Positions 53,701-63,898 are shown, numbered from the stretch's first letter. The stretch is 64,000 nt of DNA from Clostridia bacterium (GCA_017620615.1 JAGAUW010000006.1:93097-157096), one strand, 5' to 3'. A program made the numbers and translations. The notes: a model not told the origin generated them from the sequence alone.

Positions 53701-56536
53701 ACATCACCATGAGATTCTCAAAGTTTTGAGAAAGCCTCGTGGTGCAGAAGATTCTGCTTACGTTGAGTTGGCAAATTCGATAAACCTGGATACGATTAGT
53801 GGTAATGTTCCTGCGAGTGTGTTTGAAAGTTATGATTATGGTTATGGTTCGAGTTATACTGCTAGTGCTGATCGTATTTCGATAGGTTATTATAGTGCAA
53901 GATATGGTCTTGAAAATGATGTGGAACTTGCTACCTTGTATTATGTTGACAATTTCAGAATATACGACACAGCGTATATTGCCAAGAGTGCAGAGCTCAA
54001 AAATGGCCAGGGTGAAACGATTACCACACTTCCGAAGAGCGGCACAATCACACCAACGTTTACAGTAAAGAACACCGGCGGTGTGTGTCTTGTGGATGCT
54101 GTTGTAGTTATCTATGACAAGAATGGTCAGATGGTAAGCTGTGAAAAGAAAGCTGTTCTTCTTTCGAATGGCGATAACAATGAAGTGACCGGACCGGTTG
54201 TAAACGCCAGTGATGTTCCCTCGGGCGGAAGACTGGAGGCTTTCCTCTGGAACGAAATGACAAGGATGCAGCCTCTTGCACAGACCATGATTTTGGGAGC
54301 TGACGGTGTTGAAAGCTCAACACTTGAAGGTCTCACATCGGGGGATGTTAAATACAGCACATTTGCAAACAAGCTCACTGTTGAGGGGTTGCGTGGCAGA
54401 AATGAAACGACAACTCTTATGGTGGTAAATCCTGCTGTAAGTACTTTTGAAGATAATTATATTCTTGCGGCAACACAGTTTAATACGGAAAACGATGGAA
54501 CATTCAAAACAGAGTTCCTGATTGACCCGAATGCCTATACCTCAGGAACCGGTCTCAAGATTTTGGTTTCGGGTGTTGGCAAGGACATAGTTGAAATTCC
54601 GGTGTCAATGAAATCAAACTGGAAGTTTATGAAAGAGGACTTTGTTTCATTGAACAAGGACAATGCTGTGGCGTTCTTTGACAGCTTTGCGGATAACTTC
54701 AATTATTACAGCGCATCAGAAAGCGTAACAGATGCAGTAATAGCTGGATTGACTACAGAAGAAAAGAGTATGGTTGGTTTCATCAAATCAACATTTAATC
54801 CCACTTATAGTGATAGCATTACTCCTGCAGAAATTCTTGAAAAAATAAAGAAAATTGCACTTGATGTCACCACGGTGGATGCTGATTCTGACACTGTTAT
54901 CGATAACTTTGTGGATGATTTCCAAAACGCAGCAGATGCGGATGCAATAAAAGCATTGGTTAATGGTGCAGAGTTTATATACTTTGATTTCAGCGGTTTC
55001 CTTAGTTCTGATAGTTTTTGGAGTGCTTTGTATGACGCAAGGGCTTGTGGAGATATTGAGGCAGTTTTGACTGCTTTCAATAATGCAAAGAATGCTCAGG
55101 TAAGTGGTGGAGGTGCAGCTGTTACAGCAGGCTTTGCTGCGATAACTAGCCAACAAGAATTACAAACCTTCTATGAAGGCACAGTAGATGGACTTGGAAT
55201 TGATGTAGCAGGATTGGATTATGCAGTTATGTACAAGATATTTGACGAGCTTTATGACGGTTATACAACATCAACTCCTTATTCTGATATAAGTGATGCA
55301 GTTGTATTCCTTATGGATTATTCAAGAGAATATACCGCTTGGCAGACTGAAATTGCTGCAGCAAATACGGCTGATGCTGAATGGGAAGCAATCAAGCAAG
55401 TATTTGCAGACACAATAGACGAGGATGGTCTCAGCTTTGTTACACCAGAACTTGTTGAAGCGCATATGAATGAAACAAATTCAAAGGCTGTTTTTGACAG
55501 AATTAAAGACCTTGGCTATAACACAATTGCAGCACTGAACACAGCGTTGGCAAGTGACAGTGAAGCTGTTCTGGAATCAATAGAAGCAAAAACAAAGTGT
55601 ATTGATGATATTGACACTGCGGCAAATGTACCCAATGGTGACTCTAATGGTGACTGGTATGCTGTAAGGACTCAGACAGAGCTTGCTTATGACAACGGAT
55701 GGGTTTCGCTTACCAATGATCCGTCAAATTATCAGTCAGCAGTTTATGACAAAATGCTCAGGCGGAGTTATAACTATTTGTCTGAAATAAAAGTTGCCTT
55801 TGAGCAGGCTGTTACAGGTGCCGGCAGCACACCAGGTAGTACACCAGGTAGTACGCCAGGTGGAAATGGCGGCGGAGGCGGCGGAGGTTCTGTTGACAGA
55901 GTTGAAATCAATCTGGGAACAACTGATACAGCTGTTAACATTGAAACCAACCATGGAAATCACCCCGTGGCACCCTTTACTGATATAAGCAGTGATTATA
56001 AATGGGCAGCAGAGAGCATAGACAATCTCCGTGAGCTTGGACTCATAAGAGGCGATGGCGACGGAAAGTTCCGTCCCGGAGATGGAATAAACCGCGAAGA
56101 ATTCCTTTCAATGCTTATAAAGGTTTTTGGAATTGAAACAAAGAAGTCCGATAAGAAATTTACCGACATGAAGAGTGGCGAATGGTATTGTGATATAATT
56201 GCTACCGCTTGTGAAATGGGTATAGTAAATGGTTATCCCGACGGCAAATTCGGTGTCGGTGAAAAGGTTTCAAGAGCAGATATGGCAGTTATGCTGAACA
56301 GGACACTGGATATTATGAAAAAGGATCTCCCGAGAGAGAAAGTGACCTACATCTTTACAGACTATCTGGATATTCCTGATTATGCATATAATGCAGTGGT
56401 GAAGCTTCAGCAATATGGTTTGGTACAGGGCGACGGTTACAGAAACTTCAACCCGGTTAAGAACCTTACAAGAGCAGAAGCTGCAACTGTTTTGTGGTCT
56501 GTGTTCAGTGAAATCAGCGGAAAGATTTTTGATTAA
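50738..56536 (+). CDS. Giant SLH surface protein with an internal duplication
   Basis: A 1932-residue exported protein. Signal peptide 1 to about 28. Two long repeats, about 33-855 and 858-1690, share order and motifs: a jelly-roll-like opening (NIFGAPDGNWYTYKIE in copy 1, NIFGAPDDSWYTYKME in copy 2), an Ig-like part, then a helical region (DETNAVTFFATYGDNF versus KDNAVAFFDSFADNF). A (PGST)n and poly-Gly linker (about 1695-1718) leads to three SLH repeats (1742-1932). No catalytic residues recognised; it could bind glycans or act as a surface scaffold. AGGAGG precedes ATG 50738. The 243-base gap upstream has no clear promoter; TTGAAA near 50648 with TATATA near 50670 is a weak candidate. Confidence 0.82.
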   Translation: MTKKLLCMILCAALILPTCMVPVSVAGAASYVDYTVGDGFSYLWDFEAANSDFSASTIGTASKTGANGNHYWEFMPSGRSLSTMTSSENSAFGPNKTITIDLQCVSAGVPFLIYAGRPSSLDGTYTDYLGINIFGAPDGNWYTYKIEVGDFDGSVSFRTHHEDFVGVYRKPLGAADSSYVELSGLNLDTINGMVSSSVLNSYDYGWGSSVTAARNKFILGYYQGRYDLDVSLEDATKWNADNFAVFNPTANKYVIKKASFVNESGTTVTSIPQSGSVVPVFGIANAGAECKVDVITAVFDSNGSMVSSSANTLVSRTISAGYSQVTGTAINASDIPQGGRVESYVWNDPAKMQLLDSAITLGGIGSVGTSSTTGLKYDTNANVISIESKYNENKDVAIRAEDGNGNLLYVTQFAATAGEGFKKDIVINPNAVIANNEVTVKMTASGVALPDITVSMASNWTDLKDDFDALDETNAVTFFATYGDNFKCYKNSAPVTLLDVSALDNDTKQNIGYLKSIKSYDADITYSEIIEEIVKLASVKDFMDGFDAAKDLYQTSQAEAVEDLKELLSNATLYEFDRTSGVICEALFNATITGIGDLISEYEAAKSDQETVEATQIPGKFSGTVITDSTAMKNFFDETIEISGVDYTIKETLGISSKVNGYTEKDFKVMYKAYVEKGYNAYTDATAYADISTAISFLLDCVDEYNDWTAGLAGKTTAKGEWDAIKKLFGTEYDSLTPAIADTYAFENASNESVIYKRILDMGYANLAETDADLANANAKIDCIETLRTATTASVIKTQVELASSEGWISIGSPSGVLRVYERMIGATYNYFSDIEAAYEDATGPDYAGYAVKEGIGEIFSWSFGDAETDADVASTFSEANSGALSTTPITEGDNTYWSFGIADNNLIPVLHDNSSTGSVLQPNSAITIDLRCVSEGVPFLISIGRPASLGGTYSDYFSVNIFGAPDDSWYTYKMEIGNLSGSKSFKEHHHEILKVLRKPRGAEDSAYVELANSINLDTISGNVPASVFESYDYGYGSSYTASADRISIGYYSARYGLENDVELATLYYVDNFRIYDTAYIAKSAELKNGQGETITTLPKSGTITPTFTVKNTGGVCLVDAVVVIYDKNGQMVSCEKKAVLLSNGDNNEVTGPVVNASDVPSGGRLEAFLWNEMTRMQPLAQTMILGADGVESSTLEGLTSGDVKYSTFANKLTVEGLRGRNETTTLMVVNPAVSTFEDNYILAATQFNTENDGTFKTEFLIDPNAYTSGTGLKILVSGVGKDIVEIPVSMKSNWKFMKEDFVSLNKDNAVAFFDSFADNFNYYSASESVTDAVIAGLTTEEKSMVGFIKSTFNPTYSDSITPAEILEKIKKIALDVTTVDADSDTVIDNFVDDFQNAADADAIKALVNGAEFIYFDFSGFLSSDSFWSALYDARACGDIEAVLTAFNNAKNAQVSGGGAAVTAGFAAITSQQELQTFYEGTVDGLGIDVAGLDYAVMYKIFDELYDGYTTSTPYSDISDAVVFLMDYSREYTAWQTEIAAANTADAEWEAIKQVFADTIDEDGLSFVTPELVEAHMNETNSKAVFDRIKDLGYNTIAALNTALASDSEAVLESIEAKTKCIDDIDTAANVPNGDSNGDWYAVRTQTELAYDNGWVSLTNDPSNYQSAVYDKMLRRSYNYLSEIKVAFEQAVTGAGSTPGSTPGSTPGGNGGGGGGGSVDRVEINLGTTDTAVNIETNHGNHPVAPFTDISSDYKWAAESIDNLRELGLIRGDGDGKFRPGDGINREEFLSMLIKVFGIETKKSDKKFTDMKSGEWYCDIIATACEMGIVNGYPDGKFGVGEKVSRADMAVMLNRTLDIMKKDLPREKVTYIFTDYLDIPDYAYNAVVKLQQYGLVQGDGYRNFNPVKNLTRAEAATVLWSVFSEISGKIFD

Positions 56537-56606
56537 GAACAGCAACAATAAAACACAAAATAGTTTTAAAACCTAAATTTAAGTCTAACAGAAAGGATGG
56601 AAACTT

Positions 56607-59351
56607 ATGAATAAAAAACTTTTGGCGGGTTTGCTGTCAGCTTTGATGATCTTTTCTGCGTTTAATATTACTGCGCTTGGAGAAGGTTTTCCTGAACCTG
56701 AATATGAATGGTCCAACACAAGCGAATATATTACCGCAGAGGAACTGTCAATTCTTTATGAATGCGGCATTGTACCTTGGGAGCAGATAAAAGATATGGA
56801 GGGCTTGAGCGAAAACACAATTTCGCGTGAATATGCTGCGTGGTATATTTGCAAGCTCACCGGGATAGATATGACTGTTGCAGAAAATTATGAAACACTT
56901 TTCACGGATGTTTCTTCCGAAAATGAATTTTACGGAGAGATAAAAGCAGTGGTATCTGCTGGGTTTATGCAGGGCGATCCCGATGGGGAATTTCGCCCCA
57001 ATGACCCCATTACTACTATGGAAGCTGCTACTGTGCTTTTGAGGGTTTTGGGATATGAACCATATATCAAAATGGCAGGTATGAACAAAGCTATTATAAA
57101 CACCGAGATTTTGAGCGGAATAGAAGTTAAGGACAAAATCACCCATGGTGAAATCCTCAGAATGCTTTTGAACACCTTGAAGTCTCCGGCTATTAAGCAG
57201 GAATATTTCTCTATCCTTAAGGATGAAACAGTAGATATAGGCTATGTTCTTGATGATGAATATCTTGGCTTTCAGCATCTTTTGGGACTTATCTATGACA
57301 CCGGTGTTCTCAATGCAATTCCTGGAACAACCCTTGAAGAACCGGAAAGCTCTTTGAAGGATGGTTGTTTCCTGATTGACAATATTGAATACAGGTACAG
57401 CGGAGAGGCTTCAGAGTTTTTGGGATATAAGGTTAATTTTGTATATAAAAAGTTATCCGACAAAACCAATGTGCTTGTTTATATCTCTAAATCAGACAGG
57501 AACGAAGAAATGGTTTTATCTCACAATGTAATTGACAGTTTCAGCAACGGTGTCTATTCATATGACGATGACAACAGAACAAAACGTATTTCCTTCTCGT
57601 CGGAAACAAGAGTGATTTTCAATGGACTCGCAAATCCCGGTTACAACCGCAACCCCGGTGAAATGAGACCGGAGTTTGGAACAGTTACATTTATTAACAA
57701 TGATAACGATTCAAATTATGAAGTGGTGAAGGTTGAAAGCTACAAATTCTACCTAAGTGTATCGGCAGTAAAAAGTGATGAAAAGCTTTATTGCAAGGAT
57801 GTTTTTGACAATGATGTAAGTCTTAATCTTAAGGATACTGACTATACAATTATTGACGGAAACAAAGAAGTTGCATTGGATAGACTCAAGGCAAACCAGC
57901 TTTTGAAGGTAAGAGAAAGCAGCAGCAGCACTTCCGGCACCAAAAAGATTGTTATTGAAAGTATGAAGCCTTCAAAATCAAATATAGAAATCACTTCTAT
58001 TTATAAAGACAGCATTGGAGCAGGTACCAGCAAGATCAAGGTTTGGGACAAGATAAAGAACACTCTCCAGATGGGCAAGACCTATACACTTTACATAGTT
58101 GATGATGAGATTGTTCTGGCTGTTGAAGCAAACGTTTCAGACCTTACTCATGTATATTTGCTTGATTATCAGGCGTTCAGCGAAGCTTTTGATGTTACTG
58201 CAAAGGTGGCAGTGGTTGATACTTCCAGAAATTACCTTATATATGATATTGCTGAAAAAGTTTATGTTGACGGAACACTCACTACCGATCTTGCATCTGT
58301 CCGGGGTGTACTCATTGCTTCGGCACAAAATTCGGTTAATGTTTCAGCGACATATCCATTGGCTCAGCCTGCAAGAATAGGCTTCAATAAGAATGGCGAG
58401 GTAAACAAAATTGACACTTACGAAGTTGGTGTTAATGAAGAAGATTCAATTGAGCCTGCGGTTGCCTACAATCCCGAGACCGGAAACATGGAAAAGGCAC
58501 CAAGCCTTCTTTATATGGCTACGGTGCAGGGCTTTTATCATAACTCTTGGGATATAGGCGGTTACAGACAGCTGGTTGGTGACATAAGCGGGGCAAAGAT
58601 TATCCATGTACCTATCAATGACCGTGCAAACACCGATTTATATAGACAAACGGGATTTTCGGTCGAGGCATCATATGCCGTTGACATAGCGGGCTTTGAC
58701 GAAGAGGATAAGTCAATAGATGTTGTTTATTATTATTACAATGACTCAACAGCAAGTGCCAAAGAGTACTTCAAATTAGATAACCAGCACATTATAGCAG
58801 AGTTGTATCAGGAGCTTGACAGCAACGGTGACGTGCAGAATGTTATTGAGGCTTACCAGGGCAGCTCCAAAGTGAAATATACCTGTGAAGACGATGTATT
58901 TGGACAGATGCATATAGGTGATGTCTGGTATCTTGATACCAACACTGAAAATCACGTAAAGATGTCCCTCAAACAGTTTTCACCTGCAGACGGCTTCTCT
59001 GCCGGCTTGGTTGAAGCGGCAAGAACGAGCAGTGTATTGGCTGACAACTACGGAACATTCCTTGGAACGGGCTTGAGCCTTATGGGAGGAAAGCTGCTGT
59101 TTACACCCACTCTTCCGGAAAGTGTTCCTACTTTGCTTGACGGAAGCGTTGACTGGACACAGATTCCTACGGATATGATAAATATATCAAGTGCAGCAGT
59201 ATTAAAATATCGCGTTGTTAACGGTCAGCCAACAGTAGAAAGTTCAACTATTAGTGAGCTTATGACTTATGACAAAGAGGCGGAAAAGGCATCAACAGTG
59301 ATTATAAACAAAGTCAGGACAGCTGGACAGCTTTATATAATCGAGCGATAA
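56607..59351 (+). CDS. Surface protein with N-terminal SLH-like repeats
   Basis: A 914-residue exported protein. Signal peptide 1 to about 25; three SLH-like repeats at about 35-200, the second clearest (FTDVSSENEFYGEIKAV, DGEFRPNDPITTMEAATVLLRVLG); then a long beta-rich region with no domain I recognise. SLH at the N-terminus is the arrangement of many true S-layer and outer-surface proteins. It lies 70 bases after the giant SLH gene with AAAGGATGG before ATG 56607 and may be cotranscribed. No active site was seen. Confidence 0.8.
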   Translation: MNKKLLAGLLSALMIFSAFNITALGEGFPEPEYEWSNTSEYITAEELSILYECGIVPWEQIKDMEGLSENTISREYAAWYICKLTGIDMTVAENYETLFTDVSSENEFYGEIKAVVSAGFMQGDPDGEFRPNDPITTMEAATVLLRVLGYEPYIKMAGMNKAIINTEILSGIEVKDKITHGEILRMLLNTLKSPAIKQEYFSILKDETVDIGYVLDDEYLGFQHLLGLIYDTGVLNAIPGTTLEEPESSLKDGCFLIDNIEYRYSGEASEFLGYKVNFVYKKLSDKTNVLVYISKSDRNEEMVLSHNVIDSFSNGVYSYDDDNRTKRISFSSETRVIFNGLANPGYNRNPGEMRPEFGTVTFINNDNDSNYEVVKVESYKFYLSVSAVKSDEKLYCKDVFDNDVSLNLKDTDYTIIDGNKEVALDRLKANQLLKVRESSSSTSGTKKIVIESMKPSKSNIEITSIYKDSIGAGTSKIKVWDKIKNTLQMGKTYTLYIVDDEIVLAVEANVSDLTHVYLLDYQAFSEAFDVTAKVAVVDTSRNYLIYDIAEKVYVDGTLTTDLASVRGVLIASAQNSVNVSATYPLAQPARIGFNKNGEVNKIDTYEVGVNEEDSIEPAVAYNPETGNMEKAPSLLYMATVQGFYHNSWDIGGYRQLVGDISGAKIIHVPINDRANTDLYRQTGFSVEASYAVDIAGFDEEDKSIDVVYYYYNDSTASAKEYFKLDNQHIIAELYQELDSNGDVQNVIEAYQGSSKVKYTCEDDVFGQMHIGDVWYLDTNTENHVKMSLKQFSPADGFSAGLVEAARTSSVLADNYGTFLGTGLSLMGGKLLFTPTLPESVPTLLDGSVDWTQIPTDMINISSAAVLKYRVVNGQPTVESSTISELMTYDKEAEKASTVIINKVRTAGQLYIIER

Positions 59352-59410
59352 ATAATTTGACAAGATGATTTGTTTCGAATTGCCGATGAAAAGTTTGGTT
59401 GTTTTAGATA

Positions 59411-59429
59411 GGGCGGAGCTTTTCCGCCC
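59411..59429 (+). other. Hairpin between the two surface-protein genes
   Basis: GGGCGGA (59411-59417) pairs with TCCGCCC (59423-59429) but no T-run follows. It may stabilise or partly attenuate the transcript into the next gene. Confidence 0.45.
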
Positions 59430-59470
59430 CTGGCCTACGCAATAAAATTTTAGAAGAAAGGATTTTGACT

Positions 59471-62400
59471 ATGAAAAAATTTGTTTCATTTATATGTTTG
59501 GTTGCTATGCTTTGCACTGTTGTGGCTCCGTTGTCACAGACTGTTTCTGCGGCAGATGCTCCCTGGTATGACAAATGGAGAATCAGCGGTCCTGTTACCA
59601 TAAATGAAGAAGAAGGTACAGTTAAGATTTCGAATACTGGAAATATTATAATGGGCTATTCACATCCTGCTCAATACACGATTTCATTTTCGATGAATGT
59701 GATTGTCTGGTCTATGAGTTTAGGTTTACAGGGTTCGTTTTCAGATGGTCGTTCGGGTGTTTATGTACGTAATGGGATAGTTACTTCGATGGACATCCCG
59801 GACTATTTAAACGTTTCAAACTCAAGCGGATGGCATGACTATAAGCTTGAGGTTGACCACAAATCACTTACTCAGAAGGTGTATTTTGACGGTGTTTATG
59901 TGGGAACCCAAAATTTGAAAACTTTTCAATGGGCAGATAATACCCTTAAGTTCTGGGCTGAGAGCGGCGGTGAATTTGAAATTGCAGATTTCAGCATTGT
60001 AAGCGGTATCGAAGGTATGGAGGGCGGTGAGCTTTTTGAACTCACACAGGAATATACCGAGCCGTTTTTTGAAGATTTTGACGATATATCAGGCTGGAGC
60101 GTTCCTGACGAAAAGTATTTCACTCATGATAAAGAAAATGGCATAGTGAAAATTTACCGTGAGAAAATAACAGGCATTCCCACTTATGTTGAACGTCCTT
60201 TGAGACCGCCCACGAATTATGATATGGAGTGGTACTTGAAGCTCACGGATATAAAAGCTCTAAATGACCAGCTGAATCAAGGAAGCATTCATATTCAGCT
60301 TTCGACAGATTCGCGTCATACTTGGGTTTCATTTGGCATGAATTCTATTTCTATCAGAAGCCATGGTGATTATGGCTCTGACCCATTCTCAGAAGACCCT
60401 CAGGTTTCGGTTCCCTACCGTATAGCATATGACAAGTGGTTCCACCTGAAGGCTGAGGTTCGTGACAGATATATCACCTGGTATATCGATGGTGAGGAAT
60501 TGGTGACTTATGAAATTTATCGTGCAAGCAACAATATATGGCACGTTGAAACAGGTGCAAACCCTGGTGGATTGAATCTGTCTATGGGCATGGAGCTCGA
60601 CTGGCAGAAATATACTCCATATTTTGATGATGAGCTGAAAGTTACTGCACCTCTTGCAAACTCGAAGTTTGCGGCAGGCGGAGATATTGAGCTTAAAGCT
60701 GAAACGAAGCTTGATACCGAAAAGGTTGATTATTACATAAACGGTGTATATGTAGGTTCGGGATATAAGGAAAATAATTATGTTTATGTTCTGAAGAATG
60801 CAAAGAATGGTGTTTACAGAGTTACCGCAAAGGCTTCAGGCATTGAGACCTGCGAAAACAAGTTTACTGTTTATACATCCTTTGAGGCAGAGCTTTCCCT
60901 CAACAAGAAGGAAGTATCCTTTGGCGAAAAGGTTGTGGCTACTGCTGGCATAAAGGCACTTGTGAAGACCGACAAACCCACAAAGGTTGAATTTTTTGCA
61001 AACGGAAAGCTTCATTCAACAGATACCTCTGCTCCCTTCCAGGCAACCTTCACTGATTTGCAGGTGGGAACAGGAAACATCTATGCAAAGGTTTACAACA
61101 CAGCAGGGGCTGTGGTACAGACCGAGCCACAGTATGTTTCGGTTGACTATGTGAAAGGAAAGGCTCTCAAGATTGGTCGTGAGTATGAGGTGGACTATGA
61201 TTATACCTCGGCAAACGGAAGCTTTGAGCTTAATGATGGTTATTTCACACTTTCAATGAAACATACTGCTGATGGAGTTACCTACAAAACCGACGAGGGT
61301 GAAAAATCCTACAAAGGCATAGGCAAGGGTGATTACAAAATCATTGTTTCTGCCGGCCATGCAGAGATTTATTGGAAGGGTCAGTTCCTTGAATCAATTC
61401 TTCTCCCTTATGAACCGAAAAACGTTTTCACAAAAGACAGCGGACTGTCAAATGTTAAGATTAAAGGGTCGGGAGTAAAAGCAGAGCTCTTCAGTATGGA
61501 GTGGAAGGGAGAAGCAGAATATGTTTCTGATGCGCTTCCTTCAACAAAGTATTATTCATTTGAATTTGACAAGACCGACTCATCACCGGAAGAAATTTAT
61601 ATCAATGACAGCACATTCTATACAACACTTTCCTTCCGCGAGGATGGTATCTATGCAATTAGACAACGAAAAACCGGCGCTGACCCCACAGAAGTCAAAC
61701 TTTCTGATGAAGTGAAGCCTGGATATTACCGTTTGACTGTTGCATTTGGTATGGCTGATCTTTCTGTGAACAACAAAATGGTGGGACAGTTCAGATGTGT
61801 TCTTGGCGGAAGCAAGGCATACATCAAGAGAACAATGTCAAACCCCAAGGCGTCCACAATTATAGCATTCAAGGGAAGCGACGATATTTATTATCACAGC
61901 GAAAACTTTGAAGAAGAAACAGAGCTTTCTTATGAAGAATATTGGCAGCTCAAGCCCATCACTTACAAGTCAGGGCTTACCTACAAAGCTGAAAACACAC
62001 TTAAAGAAGATGCCAAAGGCAACCATTATATGAATGTGTCAGGAAACGGGACATATCTTCTTAACGTAATTTCTCAGTACCCAAGCCTCAAATGGCGCGG
62101 TATGGCTGACAAGGCAAGCGGAAAGGTGTTTGTGACTTTAAGACGTACCTTTGCTGACCGCCAGAACCGTATCGGTTATGACTTTGACACACAAAGCTGG
62201 TATTTTGAAATTGAAACCACAAACAAAGTGATTATCGAAAAGGATTCGAAGCCTGCTCCTGATGCAATAAAGCCTGGAAAATGGTATGACTTTGAGCTTA
62301 TTGCTGAAGGATATGAGGTTGCGCTGTTTATGGATGGAAAGGAAGTTTTCCGCACAGAGCTTGATTATGACCTCAGAACAATTTATTATGGCAGAATGGG

Positions 62401-63898
62401 AATTGGCGTAGATGGTTCTTCATACAACTTTGATGATTTTGAATATGTTGGGGAAAACCGTGTTACACCTGGTGCAAGAACCTTTGTGGCATCAGAGTTT
62501 TGTGATACATCTGTGAATGATTCTGTCAACCGTGCCAGCGTTGATATCGGTATGTTCTATGAATTAGACGGAACGGTTTATGCAGGCGGCACTGCCGGCA
62601 TGAAGACCACCGACGGAGGAAAAACCTGGATTCAGGCACCCGGAGAAAGCAAAGTTCAAAGCAGCCAGTTTGTTAAAATGAAGGACGGAACATTTGTGAC
62701 CGTTACCAAAGGAAGTGATGGTGTATGGTATGCAAATCTTTCAAAGAACAATGGAATTAGTTGGGACTCTTACTTTATTCAATCCGGAGAATATGGGCGC
62801 ATCGGTACAAATGGACGTTTGACCTGTAGTAAGGATGGCAGGTTGTTTGTTGCATTTGCTACCGGTGATGAGAACTTTGGTCGTCAGGATGTGATGTATT
62901 CGGATGACGGAAAGAAGTGGTATCATTCAGAAAGTACTATTGAGGGTCAGGTCAACACAGTCAATACATATACCTCAGAGGTTATTATGAATGAGATAAT
63001 GGTTGTTGAAACCCCAAGAGAAAACGAGGTATGGGCTTGTGCACGTTCAGACTCTGGTTATATTGTTTACTTTGTTTCATATGACAATGGTGCAACATTT
63101 GATCCCGAGCCACATCCTATAGGTCTTATGGCACCTGAAACCGCTTACCGTATTATGAGAGATGATGAAGACCCGTATACCTATTATGCGATTTTCCTTT
63201 ATGATACGAAGACTGCGGATGTTTATTATGAACAATATCCAAGAAACCGTATAGCCCTTGCAGTGAGCCATGACGGTATGGAAAACTGGGAATTCGTTGC
63301 TGACCTTATGGAAGCAAACAACATACCGTCCCTTATTACCAGTGACTCTGTTGCTTGGCTTATTGACGGAAACATCTATTGGAAGACAAACAACTATGAC
63401 AGAAACGGTGTTATGACCTTCGGTGTTCAGAGTGTTGACACAATGAAGACACTCAAGAGAATGCCTCAGGCACATTACAGACAGTATATGGGTTATGACC
63501 CTGTTGCGACAACTGCACAAAGACACTGTGTTGTTTCAAAAACAAACAAGACAGCATGGATTTACGGCGACTATTATGCAGCTGATGTGAAGGATGGCAG
63601 AATTGATATTGAAACTGTTGAACGAGTGTTCGGTGTGGTTGCAGAAAAATCAGGAAACACCATCACGCTTAAGTTTGGTGACGGAAAAGTGACCTTCACA
63701 GAAGGCAAAGACACCGTTCAAGTAAACGGCGAAACAGTTACGGCAGAGCGTGCGGCTCAGGCTAATGGATACCTTGACATCAAGACCCTTTCAGAGATTT
63801 TTGACAAGGTGTTCCGCGAAACAGACAGTTCTTACTGTATTCTTGACAGAGCACAGTCGGTTGAACCTTATCAAAGCGGATTTGACAAACTTGCTTAA
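59471..63898 (+). CDS. Very large secreted multidomain protein with BNR/sialidase-like propeller
   Basis: A 1475-residue exported protein. Signal peptide 1 to about 27; two concanavalin/LamG-like segments (about 30-180 and 195-390); Ig-like modules about 395-560; further beta-rich repeats to about 1000, including another LamG-like segment; a propeller region about 1015-1380 with Asp-box motifs (TTDGGKTW, SKNNGISWD, SDDGKKWYH, SYDNGATFD); and a C-terminal copper-amine-oxidase-like domain (about 1390-1475; KDTVQVNGETV, YLDIKTLSEIF). No SLH repeats. A carbohydrate-active role, perhaps sialidase-like, fits but the catalytic Arg triad was not verified. GAAAGG precedes ATG 59471. Confidence 0.75.
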   Translation: MKKFVSFICLVAMLCTVVAPLSQTVSAADAPWYDKWRISGPVTINEEEGTVKISNTGNIIMGYSHPAQYTISFSMNVIVWSMSLGLQGSFSDGRSGVYVRNGIVTSMDIPDYLNVSNSSGWHDYKLEVDHKSLTQKVYFDGVYVGTQNLKTFQWADNTLKFWAESGGEFEIADFSIVSGIEGMEGGELFELTQEYTEPFFEDFDDISGWSVPDEKYFTHDKENGIVKIYREKITGIPTYVERPLRPPTNYDMEWYLKLTDIKALNDQLNQGSIHIQLSTDSRHTWVSFGMNSISIRSHGDYGSDPFSEDPQVSVPYRIAYDKWFHLKAEVRDRYITWYIDGEELVTYEIYRASNNIWHVETGANPGGLNLSMGMELDWQKYTPYFDDELKVTAPLANSKFAAGGDIELKAETKLDTEKVDYYINGVYVGSGYKENNYVYVLKNAKNGVYRVTAKASGIETCENKFTVYTSFEAELSLNKKEVSFGEKVVATAGIKALVKTDKPTKVEFFANGKLHSTDTSAPFQATFTDLQVGTGNIYAKVYNTAGAVVQTEPQYVSVDYVKGKALKIGREYEVDYDYTSANGSFELNDGYFTLSMKHTADGVTYKTDEGEKSYKGIGKGDYKIIVSAGHAEIYWKGQFLESILLPYEPKNVFTKDSGLSNVKIKGSGVKAELFSMEWKGEAEYVSDALPSTKYYSFEFDKTDSSPEEIYINDSTFYTTLSFREDGIYAIRQRKTGADPTEVKLSDEVKPGYYRLTVAFGMADLSVNNKMVGQFRCVLGGSKAYIKRTMSNPKASTIIAFKGSDDIYYHSENFEEETELSYEEYWQLKPITYKSGLTYKAENTLKEDAKGNHYMNVSGNGTYLLNVISQYPSLKWRGMADKASGKVFVTLRRTFADRQNRIGYDFDTQSWYFEIETTNKVIIEKDSKPAPDAIKPGKWYDFELIAEGYEVALFMDGKEVFRTELDYDLRTIYYGRMGIGVDGSSYNFDDFEYVGENRVTPGARTFVASEFCDTSVNDSVNRASVDIGMFYELDGTVYAGGTAGMKTTDGGKTWIQAPGESKVQSSQFVKMKDGTFVTVTKGSDGVWYANLSKNNGISWDSYFIQSGEYGRIGTNGRLTCSKDGRLFVAFATGDENFGRQDVMYSDDGKKWYHSESTIEGQVNTVNTYTSEVIMNEIMVVETPRENEVWACARSDSGYIVYFVSYDNGATFDPEPHPIGLMAPETAYRIMRDDEDPYTYYAIFLYDTKTADVYYEQYPRNRIALAVSHDGMENWEFVADLMEANNIPSLITSDSVAWLIDGNIYWKTNNYDRNGVMTFGVQSVDTMKTLKRMPQAHYRQYMGYDPVATTAQRHCVVSKTNKTAWIYGDYYAADVKDGRIDIETVERVFGVVAEKSGNTITLKFGDGKVTFTEGKDTVQVNGETVTAERAAQANGYLDIKTLSEIFDKVFRETDSSYCILDRAQSVEPYQSGFDKLA

